Shown here: in pieces, positions 6,185 through 13,853 of the stretch | Position numbering within the stretch: the stretch's first letter is position 1 | Layout: each line of letters begins with the position of its first letter | DNA from: an uncultured Lachnospiraceae bacterium | GTDB taxonomy: Bacteria; Bacillota; Clostridia; Lachnospirales; Lachnospiraceae | DNA: 41,021 nt | Reading direction: 5' to 3' | Assembly (NCBI GenBank): GCA_910580015.1 | Contig: CAJTVT010000014.1 | Location: forward strand, 1,870 to 42,890 | Made by a program: the position numbers and the translations under genes | The notes under the pieces: generated by a model | What the model was told of the DNA's origin: nothing | Database searches by the model: none | What the model saw: the letters and a program-made list of their open reading frames with translations, nothing else

Positions 6185-8377
6185 ATGCAAATGCAATTAG
6201 TGGAAGCTTTTAGAGAATTTGAGGCAAAATATAAATCATTAAAAAGAATAACAGCAACCTGGTATAAGACACAATGTGGCGTTTTTTCAAATAATAAAGA
6301 TTCTAATACAAAAAATAAAAATGGATATTCTGAGGAATGGTATAGGGCTCGTATGGTTTGGAGTCTGGTAAAAACGAACTATTGTGATCCTGAAAATATA
6401 TGTGTAGAATTTTCAATTCCAAAAGGTAGCAAAGGGGCAAATCCTTTGAAACCAGATCTTGTTATTTTTACGGATGCAGACTGGAAAAAAGAATACAATC
6501 ATTGGAAAGATAAAGATACAAAGTTGCCAGAAAGCCTTGCAAAAAAAATGCTGCTTGTAGGGGAAGCGAAAAGTAATGTAAATGAGGTGACAAGTGCAGT
6601 TACTGTTCAAATGTCAGAAGCAATGAACAGCGCAGTAGAATGTAAAGAGGTGTATGGTTTGTATTTTGATTGTTTGGATGATATTTTATTGTTCAAAAAA
6701 GTAGGTAATCATTCCATACAACGATATTATGAGAAAATGCAAAAAGAGGGCACAGATGAAATCGAGACTTTAAATCTTTCATATCGTGATACCTTACAGA
6801 AAATGCCAAAATTCGAAGACTTACTGGAACATAATCAGCCTTTTGATATGGTAAACAGAAGAAATTTTGAAAATACTCAATCACTGAGAGAAGAAAGCTT
6901 TTCAGAAATTTTAGAAAGTATCAATAGAACTGTTGACAGACTTGGCTTATCTAGAGATGCGCAAGATTTAATAGTAGAGTTTTTGACCTTGAAGGTGGCA
7001 GATGAAAAAGAAGTTTTAAGACATCAGAAAGAGTATTTTGATTTCTATATCTTGGATGAAGAAAGAAATGGCTTGTTTGGCAACCAGATATTTAGAAATC
7101 GAATTAACGAAATATATAAAAGAACAAAAATTGAATATAGTGGTACAATATTTAATCCTCCAGCATTAACATATACTGAGAAAAATAATAATCTCATCCC
7201 TTCACATCCAGATGATGAGAAAATGTTAATTTCTATCATAAGTATTTTTCAAGAAAAAAAGATTGCGATAATCGGGTCCCGACATACTGGATTTAATCAG
7301 ATAATCTTTAATAATTTTGGGAATAACATTGAAAAAGCAAAAGAAAAACAGTTCTTTACCCCTGTTCCAGTGGTAGAGGCGATTGTAAAGCTTATAAACC
7401 CTCAAAAAGGAGAAAAGATTTGTGATCCTTGTTCCGGGATATGTGATTTTTTAGCGATGGCTTTTCGGCATGTAAATAGAGAAAATTTATCTGGCTTAAT
7501 GGCTGCAAGCGACTATTATGGTTTTGACAAAGATAATAAAATTCTGAAATTGGCGGAACTTAATTTGGTACTTAATGGAGATGGGAATGCAGTAATAAGG
7601 AATATGAACTCAATTGACCATAAATTACTTGTGAATGGTCAATACAAGAATATAAAGTTTGATATTGATGATTATAATATAGAAGATTGGTCTAATAAAA
7701 ATGATGAATCTTTGAACGTTCAAAAATTTGATGTAATTTTAACAAATCCGCCATTTGGAAGAGGCAGAGATTTACAAACAGGAAAAAAAGGTAAATGGGA
7801 TATATCCAAAAAAACAATTCAGTTATATGAAGTATGGCATCAAAAAAATAAACCTAATAGTATAGATATGGGCGTGATCTTCCTTGAAAATGCAGTAAAA
7901 TTGCTTAATGAAGGAGGTCGAATGGCAATTGTTTTAAGTAATTCAATTGCAAGTATCAAAGATTGGGAATGTGTTAGAGAATGGCTAATATCTAGAATGA
8001 GAATTGTAGCCTTGATTGACTTGCCAGCGAATACTTTTGGACAGACTGGTGTTGCAACCACAGTAGTCATAGCTTATAAGCCCAGAAAAAATGAAATAAA
8101 TATTTTAAACGATGACTATGAAGTTTTTGTAAAAGAAATTGAACATATCGGATATTCTGTCAAAGAAAAAAATAAAGTAATAGATATGCCCCCAAATTAT
8201 TTGATTGATGAAACAACGTATGAAATTGTTTGTGATGAAAATGGAAAAAAACAAATTTTAAGTGATTTTCCCGAATTGGTTTCCTCATTTGCAAACTGGT
8301 TAGAAAATAACAAATATATTTATCAAGAGATATATAGGGCGTTTCATGGAGACTCTTTTCAGAAATGGAGCAGTTAA
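6185..8377 (+). CDS. Fused nuclease / N6-adenine DNA methyltransferase (HsdM-like, BcgI-A-like)
   Basis: 730 residues. The N-terminal part looks like a PD-(D/E)xK nuclease domain of the HSDR_N kind: E75, then P90-D91 in KPDLVIF, then E127-A-K129 in LLVGEAK, with a glutamine helix after it. The C-terminal part is an HsdM-type methyltransferase: FFTPVPVVEAIV (motif X, about 390), DPCSGICDFL (motif I, 414-423, where DPACGTGGFL is usual), GFDKD (about 446-450) and the catalytic NPPF (521-524). Specificity-subunit genes follow with no spacer and no separate HsdR is present. This matches type IIB systems such as BcgI, where one subunit cuts and methylates. The binding site AGGTGA precedes the ATG. 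Base composition is much more AT-rich than the neighbours. Confidence 0.85.
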   Translation: MQMQLVEAFREFEAKYKSLKRITATWYKTQCGVFSNNKDSNTKNKNGYSEEWYRARMVWSLVKTNYCDPENICVEFSIPKGSKGANPLKPDLVIFTDADWKKEYNHWKDKDTKLPESLAKKMLLVGEAKSNVNEVTSAVTVQMSEAMNSAVECKEVYGLYFDCLDDILLFKKVGNHSIQRYYEKMQKEGTDEIETLNLSYRDTLQKMPKFEDLLEHNQPFDMVNRRNFENTQSLREESFSEILESINRTVDRLGLSRDAQDLIVEFLTLKVADEKEVLRHQKEYFDFYILDEERNGLFGNQIFRNRINEIYKRTKIEYSGTIFNPPALTYTEKNNNLIPSHPDDEKMLISIISIFQEKKIAIIGSRHTGFNQIIFNNFGNNIEKAKEKQFFTPVPVVEAIVKLINPQKGEKICDPCSGICDFLAMAFRHVNRENLSGLMAASDYYGFDKDNKILKLAELNLVLNGDGNAVIRNMNSIDHKLLVNGQYKNIKFDIDDYNIEDWSNKNDESLNVQKFDVILTNPPFGRGRDLQTGKKGKWDISKKTIQLYEVWHQKNKPNSIDMGVIFLENAVKLLNEGGRMAIVLSNSIASIKDWECVREWLISRMRIVALIDLPANTFGQTGVATTVVIAYKPRKNEINILNDDYEVFVKEIEHIGYSVKEKNKVIDMPPNYLIDETTYEIVCDENGKKQILSDFPELVSSFANWLENNKYIYQEIYRAFHGDSFQKWSS

Positions 8378-9160
8378 ATGAATTATTATCAAAAACCGAA
8401 AATTGTGAGAATATCCGATATAAAAAACAAGCACTTTTCTCTACATCCTACAGAACATAGAAATGCAGAAATACCTGATAAGAATTACAAGTTATTAAGA
8501 GAAATGTGTCTGAAAGAAGATGTAGGAAAACAAATTGATGTTTCAGAATATGTGTCATTTGGAACAGAATACTATTTACATACGATAAGTTGCATGGAAG
8601 GAAACATTGTAAATCCTAGACAAGGAAAAAATATTTCTCCATTATTATATAATAAATCGACAAAAAAATTATCACAAGGGGATTTTTGTATCAGTCGAAA
8701 TGCGTCTATTGGAAAAATATCTTATGTCTCTAATCATTGGAACGCGATTGTAAATGGCGGAATATCTTTTTTCAAATTCAAAGAAGAATACAAATATTAT
8801 ATACCAGCCTTTTTTATTACAAATTACGGCGAAGACACCTTAAGGTGCAATACTTCTGGAGGTGGAACCCAGCAGAATGTAAAACGTGAAACTTTACTAA
8901 ATATGAAAATTCCATTTCCAGTTGAAAGTTCAAATTATTCTCAAAAAGAAATAATAGACCATGTTTCTTCTCTAGTTAAACTTTTGATTGAGAAAGAGAT
9001 AATGATCGAAAATAAAGTTAAAATTATTGAATCAATCATAGAAAACGAAATGCAAAGAGGAGGAACAGGAAGAAAAAATAAATTTAAATATCCAACTATA
9101 CAAGAGATACGGAATAAAAATTTTAGATTAGATACAGGCGTATATGTAAGAATGTCTTGA
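8378..9160 (+). CDS. Restriction-modification specificity subunit, N-terminal part (TRD1)
   Basis: 260 residues starting directly after the stop of the methylase gene. It resembles type I / BcgB specificity subunits: a target recognition domain with LSQGDFCISRNASIGKISYV and NTSGGGTQQNVKRETLLNMKIPFP, then a helical spacer around 190-233. Its last 20 residues, PTIQEIRNKNFRLDTGVYV, repeat the start of the first domain (ISDIKNKHFSLHP). So the second recognition domain begins here and is cut by TGA at 9158. The rest continues in the next reading frame. I read this as one ~485-residue gene broken by a single-base frameshift. Confidence 0.8.
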   Translation: MNYYQKPKIVRISDIKNKHFSLHPTEHRNAEIPDKNYKLLREMCLKEDVGKQIDVSEYVSFGTEYYLHTISCMEGNIVNPRQGKNISPLLYNKSTKKLSQGDFCISRNASIGKISYVSNHWNAIVNGGISFFKFKEEYKYYIPAFFITNYGEDTLRCNTSGGGTQQNVKRETLLNMKIPFPVESSNYSQKEIIDHVSSLVKLLIEKEIMIENKVKIIESIIENEMQRGGTGRKNKFKYPTIQEIRNKNFRLDTGVYVRMS

Positions 9161-9840
9161 ATCATATTGAGTCCTATGAGAAAGGATTTCACAAGATTCG
9201 GAATATGGAATATGATTGGGTATCTGGAAAAACACCAGATATTATTTTACCATGTGAAAGAGGAGAATATTTGTGGCTTGCAGTCGCAGATCTATCTTAT
9301 GGATTAAAATTTAAGGAATTAAAAAGATATAATACTTCTGAAAAGATTTCTCAATTACTGGAAGATGGAGATATTTTAATTACTAGAAAAGGCGCAACTG
9401 TTGGAAAAATGAATATGTTCTTTGATTTATATCATATTCCTGCTTTTGTAAATGAAGACATAAAAGTTTTAAGAATAAAAGGAAAAATTGTAGATAAAGT
9501 GTTCACTGGGATGTTTTTAAATTCAAATTATGGCCAAATACAAATGTTAAATCTAGCATCCAGAGGAACAAAACAAGGATTAACAAACGAAAATATATTA
9601 GATGTGTGTATTCCAAATTTTGATGAGAAGATTAAAAACAAAATTTTTCAAGAATATTATAATGCATGTGAAAATAATTGGAATAAATCCCAAACGTATT
9701 TAGATTATCAAATTACTCGTAATCAGAAATTAGGAATTTATCAGCTTAATATGGAGATGTTTGCAATTAGAGGCAAATTAGAAGAATTAGTCGCACAAAT
9801 TGTAAAACAAAAGGAAATGCAAATAGATTTTATGTTTTAG
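9157..9840 (+). CDS. Restriction-modification specificity subunit, C-terminal part (TRD2), frame-shifted
   Basis: 227 residues read from a TTG at 9157 that overlaps the previous stop, in the -1 frame. There is no ribosome binding site, so independent translation is doubtful. It contains a second recognition domain: WVSGKTPD, LLEDGDILITRKGATVGKM, ASRGTKQGLTNENILDVCIP, then a closing helical region. The frame is open back to 9127 after a TAG at 9124, so the join must lie in 9127-9160. One extra A in the GTAAG near 9147-9150 would fuse both parts into an intact subunit. Alternatives are a sequencing error, a phase-variable or decayed gene, or true half-subunits. Confidence 0.75.
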   Translation: MNHIESYEKGFHKIRNMEYDWVSGKTPDIILPCERGEYLWLAVADLSYGLKFKELKRYNTSEKISQLLEDGDILITRKGATVGKMNMFFDLYHIPAFVNEDIKVLRIKGKIVDKVFTGMFLNSNYGQIQMLNLASRGTKQGLTNENILDVCIPNFDEKIKNKIFQEYYNACENNWNKSQTYLDYQITRNQKLGIYQLNMEMFAIRGKLEELVAQIVKQKEMQIDFMF

Positions 9841-9873
9841 GCAACTATAAACGTAGAAAGGACACAAGTTTTC

Positions 9874-10866
9874 ATGGAAAAACGCGTGATTTCGACACAA
9901 ATTCAGGAGGAAGATCAAAAAATAGAGACAAGCCTCCGTCCACAGCGTCTGGAAGAATATATTGGACAGGAAAAAATCAAAAAAACTCTAAAAGTCTATA
10001 TTGAAGCGGCAAAGCAGAGAGGCGAATCCTTAGACCATGTGTTATTTTATGGGCCACCAGGGTTAGGAAAAACCACATTGGCCGGTATTATCGCTAATGA
10101 AATGGGGGTACATATGAAGGTGACCTCAGGCCCTGCCATTGGAAAACCTGGTGAAATGGCTGCAATCCTCAGTGGACTTCAGGAGGGAGATCTCTTGTTT
10201 GTAGATGAGATACATCGATTGAACCGTCAAGTGGAAGAGGTCCTTTATCCAGCTATGGAGGATTATGTTATCGATATTATGATTGGAAAAGGGGCCACAG
10301 CACGTTCCATCCGGTTAGATCTGCCTCATTTTACAATGGTAGGAGCAACAACTCGTGCTGGTTTGTTGTCTGCCCCTCTTCGGGATCGTTTTGGAGTGGT
10401 GCATCATTTGGAGTTTTATAATCCAGAAGAATTAAAGACCATTATCCTCCATTCGGCGGCAAAACTGGAAGTTGAGATTGATTCAGAAGGGGCTTTTGAG
10501 CTTGCCAGACGTTCCAGGGGAACTCCAAGACTTGCCAACCGCTTGTTAAAGCGAGTCCGGGATTTTGCTCAAGTCAAGTATGATGGAAAGATTACCAAGG
10601 AAGTTGCCGTATTTGCATTGGATTTGTTGGAAGTGGATAAATTTGGACTTGACCAAAATGACCGAAATATCTTACTGGCAATGATCGAAAAATTTCAGGG
10701 AGGTCCTGTTGGTCTTGACACGCTTGCCGCTTCTCTGGGAGAAGATTCTGGTACGATTGAGGATGTTTATGAACCTTATCTTGTAAAAAATGGCTTTATC
10801 AATCGGACACCCAAAGGAAGAACTGTGACAGATTTTGCTTACAGACACTTCGGAATTGAAAAATAA
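9874..10866 (+). CDS. ruvB: Holliday junction ATP-dependent helicase RuvB
   Basis: 330 residues. RuvB is the AAA+ motor that drives branch migration with RuvA. The Walker A motif GPPGLGKT is at 60-67, Walker B LLFVDEIH at 107-114, then GATTRAGLLSAPLRDRFG with the arginine finger region. A C-terminal winged-helix DNA-binding domain includes LAASLGEDSGTIEDVYEPYL. All family motifs are intact. The gene starts 33 bases after the island, behind AGAAAGGA, with no obvious promoter of its own. Its expression therefore probably depends on read-through from the island promoter or from ruvA. Confidence 0.97.
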   Translation: MEKRVISTQIQEEDQKIETSLRPQRLEEYIGQEKIKKTLKVYIEAAKQRGESLDHVLFYGPPGLGKTTLAGIIANEMGVHMKVTSGPAIGKPGEMAAILSGLQEGDLLFVDEIHRLNRQVEEVLYPAMEDYVIDIMIGKGATARSIRLDLPHFTMVGATTRAGLLSAPLRDRFGVVHHLEFYNPEELKTIILHSAAKLEVEIDSEGAFELARRSRGTPRLANRLLKRVRDFAQVKYDGKITKEVAVFALDLLEVDKFGLDQNDRNILLAMIEKFQGGPVGLDTLAASLGEDSGTIEDVYEPYLVKNGFINRTPKGRTVTDFAYRHFGIEK

Positions 10867-10868
10867 GG

Positions 10869-10896
10869 TTGTTTTTTTGTGGGAATACGGTATAAT
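10869..10896 (+). promoter_or_regulatory. Upstream zapA promoter (P1)
   Basis: TTGTTT (10869-10874), a 16-base spacer and a perfect TATAAT (10891-10896). It begins just after the ruvB stop. The -10 box is the start of a 20-bp element repeated 70 bases downstream. Confidence 0.45.
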
Positions 10897-10978
10897 ATCG
10901 TTAGATATAATACGCGCCGAAATGGGCATGGATTATCATACCATCGTGCGAAGAACATGGTATAATATCGTTAGATAT
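10889..10978 (+). repeat. Duplicated 20-bp -10/palindrome element upstream of zapA
   Basis: GGTATAATATCGTTAGATAT occurs exactly at 10889-10908 and again at 10959-10978. Each copy holds a TATAAT followed by the inverted repeat ATATC-GTTA-GATAT. In copy 2 the palindrome extends to ATAATATCGTTAGATATTAT (10962-10981). The intervening 50 bases are not repeated. The layout suggests two promoter/operator modules. Confidence 0.7.
10958..10966 (+). promoter_or_regulatory. Downstream zapA promoter (P2, extended -10)
   Basis: TGGTATAAT is a full extended -10 element (TGn-TATAAT), 46 bases before the zapA start. The upstream -35 position (10938-10943, ATACCA) matches poorly, as allowed for extended -10 promoters. 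The palindrome at 10962-10981 overlaps it and could act as an operator. Confidence 0.5.
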
Positions 10979-11011
10979 TATGGATTGTAATTTCAGGGAG
11001 GATTAATATAT

Positions 11012-11560
11012 ATGTCTTTAAAAACCAGTGCAGATGTATTGATTGGCGGTAAAATTTATACTTTAAGTGGTTATGAAAGTGAAGAGTATTTACAGAGAGT
11101 TGCTAATTATATCAACAGTAAATTAAACGAATTTGATGAAATGGAAAATTTTCGACGTTTTCCAGCGGATATGAAGTCCACTTTGTTGGAGCTCAACATT
11201 GCAGATGATTATTTTAAGGCAAAAGATCAAGCTGAAAAACTAGAAGAGACTCTTCGAGAAAAAGAGAAAGAAATTTATGAATTGCAGCACGATCTGATCT
11301 CCGCGAAAATCCAAGTAGAAAGTAGCGAAAAGACAGCCGCAGATTTGGAAAAGGAGAATCGGGAACTTTTATTACATAAATCAAAACTGGAATCCTCTTT
11401 GGAGGATGCACTGCTTGGCAAAGTAAAAGGCCAGGTGCCCATAGAATCGGAAGAAGAGGAACTTAAAGTGGAATTAGAAGAACTGGAGTCGGAGCCAGAG
11501 GCAGAAGAACCGGAACCAGAAAAGAAAGATGATAAGCAAAGGGTGACTCAGGAAAATTAA
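11012..11560 (+). CDS. zapA: Cell division protein ZapA
   Basis: 182 residues. The N-terminal ~90 residues match ZapA: VLIGGKIYTLSGYESEEYLQ and INSKLNEFDEM. ZapA bundles FtsZ filaments at the division site. A long coiled coil follows (about 70-140, rich in E, K, L), then a strongly acidic tail of glutamates and prolines. The protein is longer than the ~85-110 residues of classical ZapA, as is common in Lachnospiraceae. GGGAGG precedes the start. Placement after ruvB and before a U32 gene is typical for the group. Confidence 0.88.
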   Translation: MSLKTSADVLIGGKIYTLSGYESEEYLQRVANYINSKLNEFDEMENFRRFPADMKSTLLELNIADDYFKAKDQAEKLEETLREKEKEIYELQHDLISAKIQVESSEKTAADLEKENRELLLHKSKLESSLEDALLGKVKGQVPIESEEEELKVELEELESEPEAEEPEPEKKDDKQRVTQEN

Positions 11561-11574
11561 GTTTTGAGTCACCC
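11541..11574 (+). terminator. Hairpin spanning the zapA stop codon
   Basis: GGGTGACTCA (11541-11550) and TGAGTCACCC (11565-11574) form a perfect 10-bp stem with a 14-base loop that contains the zapA stop. Only TT and an A/T-rich stretch follow, so termination would be partial at best. It may protect the transcript end or limit read-through into the U32 gene. Confidence 0.45.
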
Positions 11575-11621
11575 TTCTGAATAAAATCCGAGAATCCATT
11601 AAAAACAGGAGGAACCACAGC

Positions 11622-13850
11622 TTGAATAAAAAGGTGGAACTATTGGCCCCAGCAGGATCTTTTGAAATCTTAAAAGCCGTGATAAATGCTGGGGCAGATG
11701 CAGTATATGCCGCTGGGACTAAATTCGGCGCGCGTGCTTATGCCAATAATTTTACAGAGAAAGAAATGCTCGACGCTATCAACTATGTACACCTAAATGG
11801 CAAAAAGCTTTATTTAACAGTAAATACATTGTTAAAAGAACCGGAAATCAAAACCTTATATGAATATCTCTCCCCATTCTATCAGGCAGGTCTTGACGCT
11901 GTTATTGTACAGGATTTCGGCGTAATGCGATTTATCAAACAAAATTTTCCAGATTTGCCCATCCATGCCAGCACACAAATGACGGTTACTGGAGCCTACG
12001 GTGCAAAAATACTGTCCGAATTAGGATGTCACCGAATTGTTACCGCAAGAGAATTATCACTGAAAGAAATTTCCCATATTTATCAATCTACAGGGGTGGA
12101 ACTAGAATGTTTCGTCCATGGCGCTCTGTGCTATAGTTATTCCGGCCAATGCCTCATGAGCAGCATTATTGGAGGTAGAAGTGGCAACCGAGGAAGATGT
12201 GCTCAGCCATGTCGCCTTTCTTATAAGGTATTTGGCAGCAAAAAAGCGGCGGAATCTTCCAGAAAACAGAGAGAACAATATCCATTAAGTCTGAAAGATC
12301 TGTGTACCATTCACCTGATTCCCGAGCTGATTCAAAGCGGCATTCATTCCTTTAAAATTGAAGGTAGAATGAAACAGGGAGAGTATGCGGCAGGTGTTAC
12401 CAGTATTTACCGGAAATATATAGATCGGTATGAGTCTGGCAAAGACTGTCAGGTGACAGAACAGGATTATCAAACACTTCTTGATTTCGGAAATCGCTGT
12501 GGTTTTACAGAAGGGTATTATAAAAAGCATAATGGCACAGAAATGGTTACATTTCAAAAGCCCTCTCATGAAAAGCAAAATGAAGCACTGCATCGTAAGA
12601 TACGAGAAACATATCTAGAAACAGAAAAAAAAGAAAAAATAAAAGGAATCTTAAGACTTTTTTCAGGGAAACCTGCAAGTCTTGTGTTAAAATATAAAGA
12701 TATACAAATAGAGACAACTGGTGAAGTTGTCCAGAGGGCACAAAATCAGCCTATATCCCAAGAAACGGTTCTTGATAAAATGAAAAAGACAGGAAATACC
12801 CCATTTGTCTTTGAAACATTGGAATTGGAAATGGAGGAAAATATCTTTCTTCCAGTGGCTGCGCTGAATCAACTTCGCAGAACAGGAATAGAAATTCTGT
12901 CAGAAACCATATGCGATCGTTTTCACAGAATCATCCAACCACAGTCCAAAACCATACTCAGTATAGAATGCTTATCAAAAGTTACAAAAGAACAAAGGAC
13001 CGAAGGAAAAAACGATGGTTCTGCCATACGTCTTTCCGTTTTGACAGAGACAATAGAACAACTGAATGTTGTCTTAAAGCAGCCAGAACCAACGCGAATT
13101 TATCTGGAACTGTTTCTCTTGGAAAGAGAGCAACTTTCCTTAAAACTGAAAGATTATGTTCAGAAAGTTCACGAAGCAGGCAAAGAATGCTGGTTGGCTT
13201 TACCCTATATTTTTCGCATGGAGACAACACAGTATTTTGAAAAAAATTGGTCCTGGATTGACCAGGCAGGAGCAGATGGTTATCTCATCCGCAATCTAGA
13301 AGAACTTTCTTTTCTGAGAGAGAAAAACATCTCTAGATCTGCTCTACAGGGAGATTATGGATTATACGGATACTCTATTGAGGCACTCAGAGGAATGGAA
13401 GATATGTCTCTTCCTTATTATACGCTTCCTGTAGAACTGAACTTAAAAGAATTGAGGGAGCTTGACTGTACCAGAGGAGAAATCTTATTGTATGGATATC
13501 AGCCATTGATGTTGAGTGCACAATGTTTGCATAAAAATATGACAGGCTGTGATAAAAACAAATGCACACATTACTTGAAGGACCGATATGGAAAATTATT
13601 TCCAGTAAAAAATCGTTGTGAAGATTGTTACAATGTGATATATAATATTAGTCCACTTGCGTTGTTTCATCAATTAGAGAAAATAAGAACTTTGCATCCG
13701 GCAGGTTTCCGGTTATCTTTCACTGTGGAAAACCGTCAAGAGACAGTAAAGATTTTTGAATATTATAGACAGGCACTTGTTGGAAAGATTCCCCAGGAAG
13801 CTTATCTGAAAGATTTTACCAATGGACATTTCAAACGAGGAGTAGAATAG
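11622..13850 (+). CDS. U32 family peptidase-like protein with DUF3656 (RlhA/YdcP-like)
   Basis: 742 residues, starting at TTG behind AGGAGG. The U32 domain begins VELLAPAGSFEILKAVINAG. The hallmark cysteines that hold an Fe-S cluster are C170, C177, C193 and C197 in HGALCYSYSGQC and GRCAQPC. FKIEGRMKQGEYA follows. A DUF3656-type middle region and a C-terminal cysteine cluster (GCDKNKC, NRCEDC) complete the protein. The closest studied relative is E. coli RlhA, which takes part in 23S rRNA C2501 hydroxylation, rather than a true protease. RNA hydroxylation is therefore likely but inferred. Confidence 0.88.
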   Translation: MNKKVELLAPAGSFEILKAVINAGADAVYAAGTKFGARAYANNFTEKEMLDAINYVHLNGKKLYLTVNTLLKEPEIKTLYEYLSPFYQAGLDAVIVQDFGVMRFIKQNFPDLPIHASTQMTVTGAYGAKILSELGCHRIVTARELSLKEISHIYQSTGVELECFVHGALCYSYSGQCLMSSIIGGRSGNRGRCAQPCRLSYKVFGSKKAAESSRKQREQYPLSLKDLCTIHLIPELIQSGIHSFKIEGRMKQGEYAAGVTSIYRKYIDRYESGKDCQVTEQDYQTLLDFGNRCGFTEGYYKKHNGTEMVTFQKPSHEKQNEALHRKIRETYLETEKKEKIKGILRLFSGKPASLVLKYKDIQIETTGEVVQRAQNQPISQETVLDKMKKTGNTPFVFETLELEMEENIFLPVAALNQLRRTGIEILSETICDRFHRIIQPQSKTILSIECLSKVTKEQRTEGKNDGSAIRLSVLTETIEQLNVVLKQPEPTRIYLELFLLEREQLSLKLKDYVQKVHEAGKECWLALPYIFRMETTQYFEKNWSWIDQAGADGYLIRNLEELSFLREKNISRSALQGDYGLYGYSIEALRGMEDMSLPYYTLPVELNLKELRELDCTRGEILLYGYQPLMLSAQCLHKNMTGCDKNKCTHYLKDRYGKLFPVKNRCEDCYNVIYNISPLALFHQLEKIRTLHPAGFRLSFTVENRQETVKIFEYYRQALVGKIPQEAYLKDFTNGHFKRGVE

Positions 13851-13853
13851 TAT

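Noticed and set aside
9157..9840. Second S-subunit frame as an independent half-subunit gene
   Set aside because: TTG start without a binding site, and the first frame already contains the start of the second recognition domain, so a frameshift is simpler. Not fully excluded.
10868..10880. T-run after ruvB as a terminator
   Set aside because: No stem precedes it.
12911..13240. 109-residue plus-strand frame inside the U32 gene
   Set aside because: Out of frame with a clear U32 protein, with unnatural composition and no start signal.
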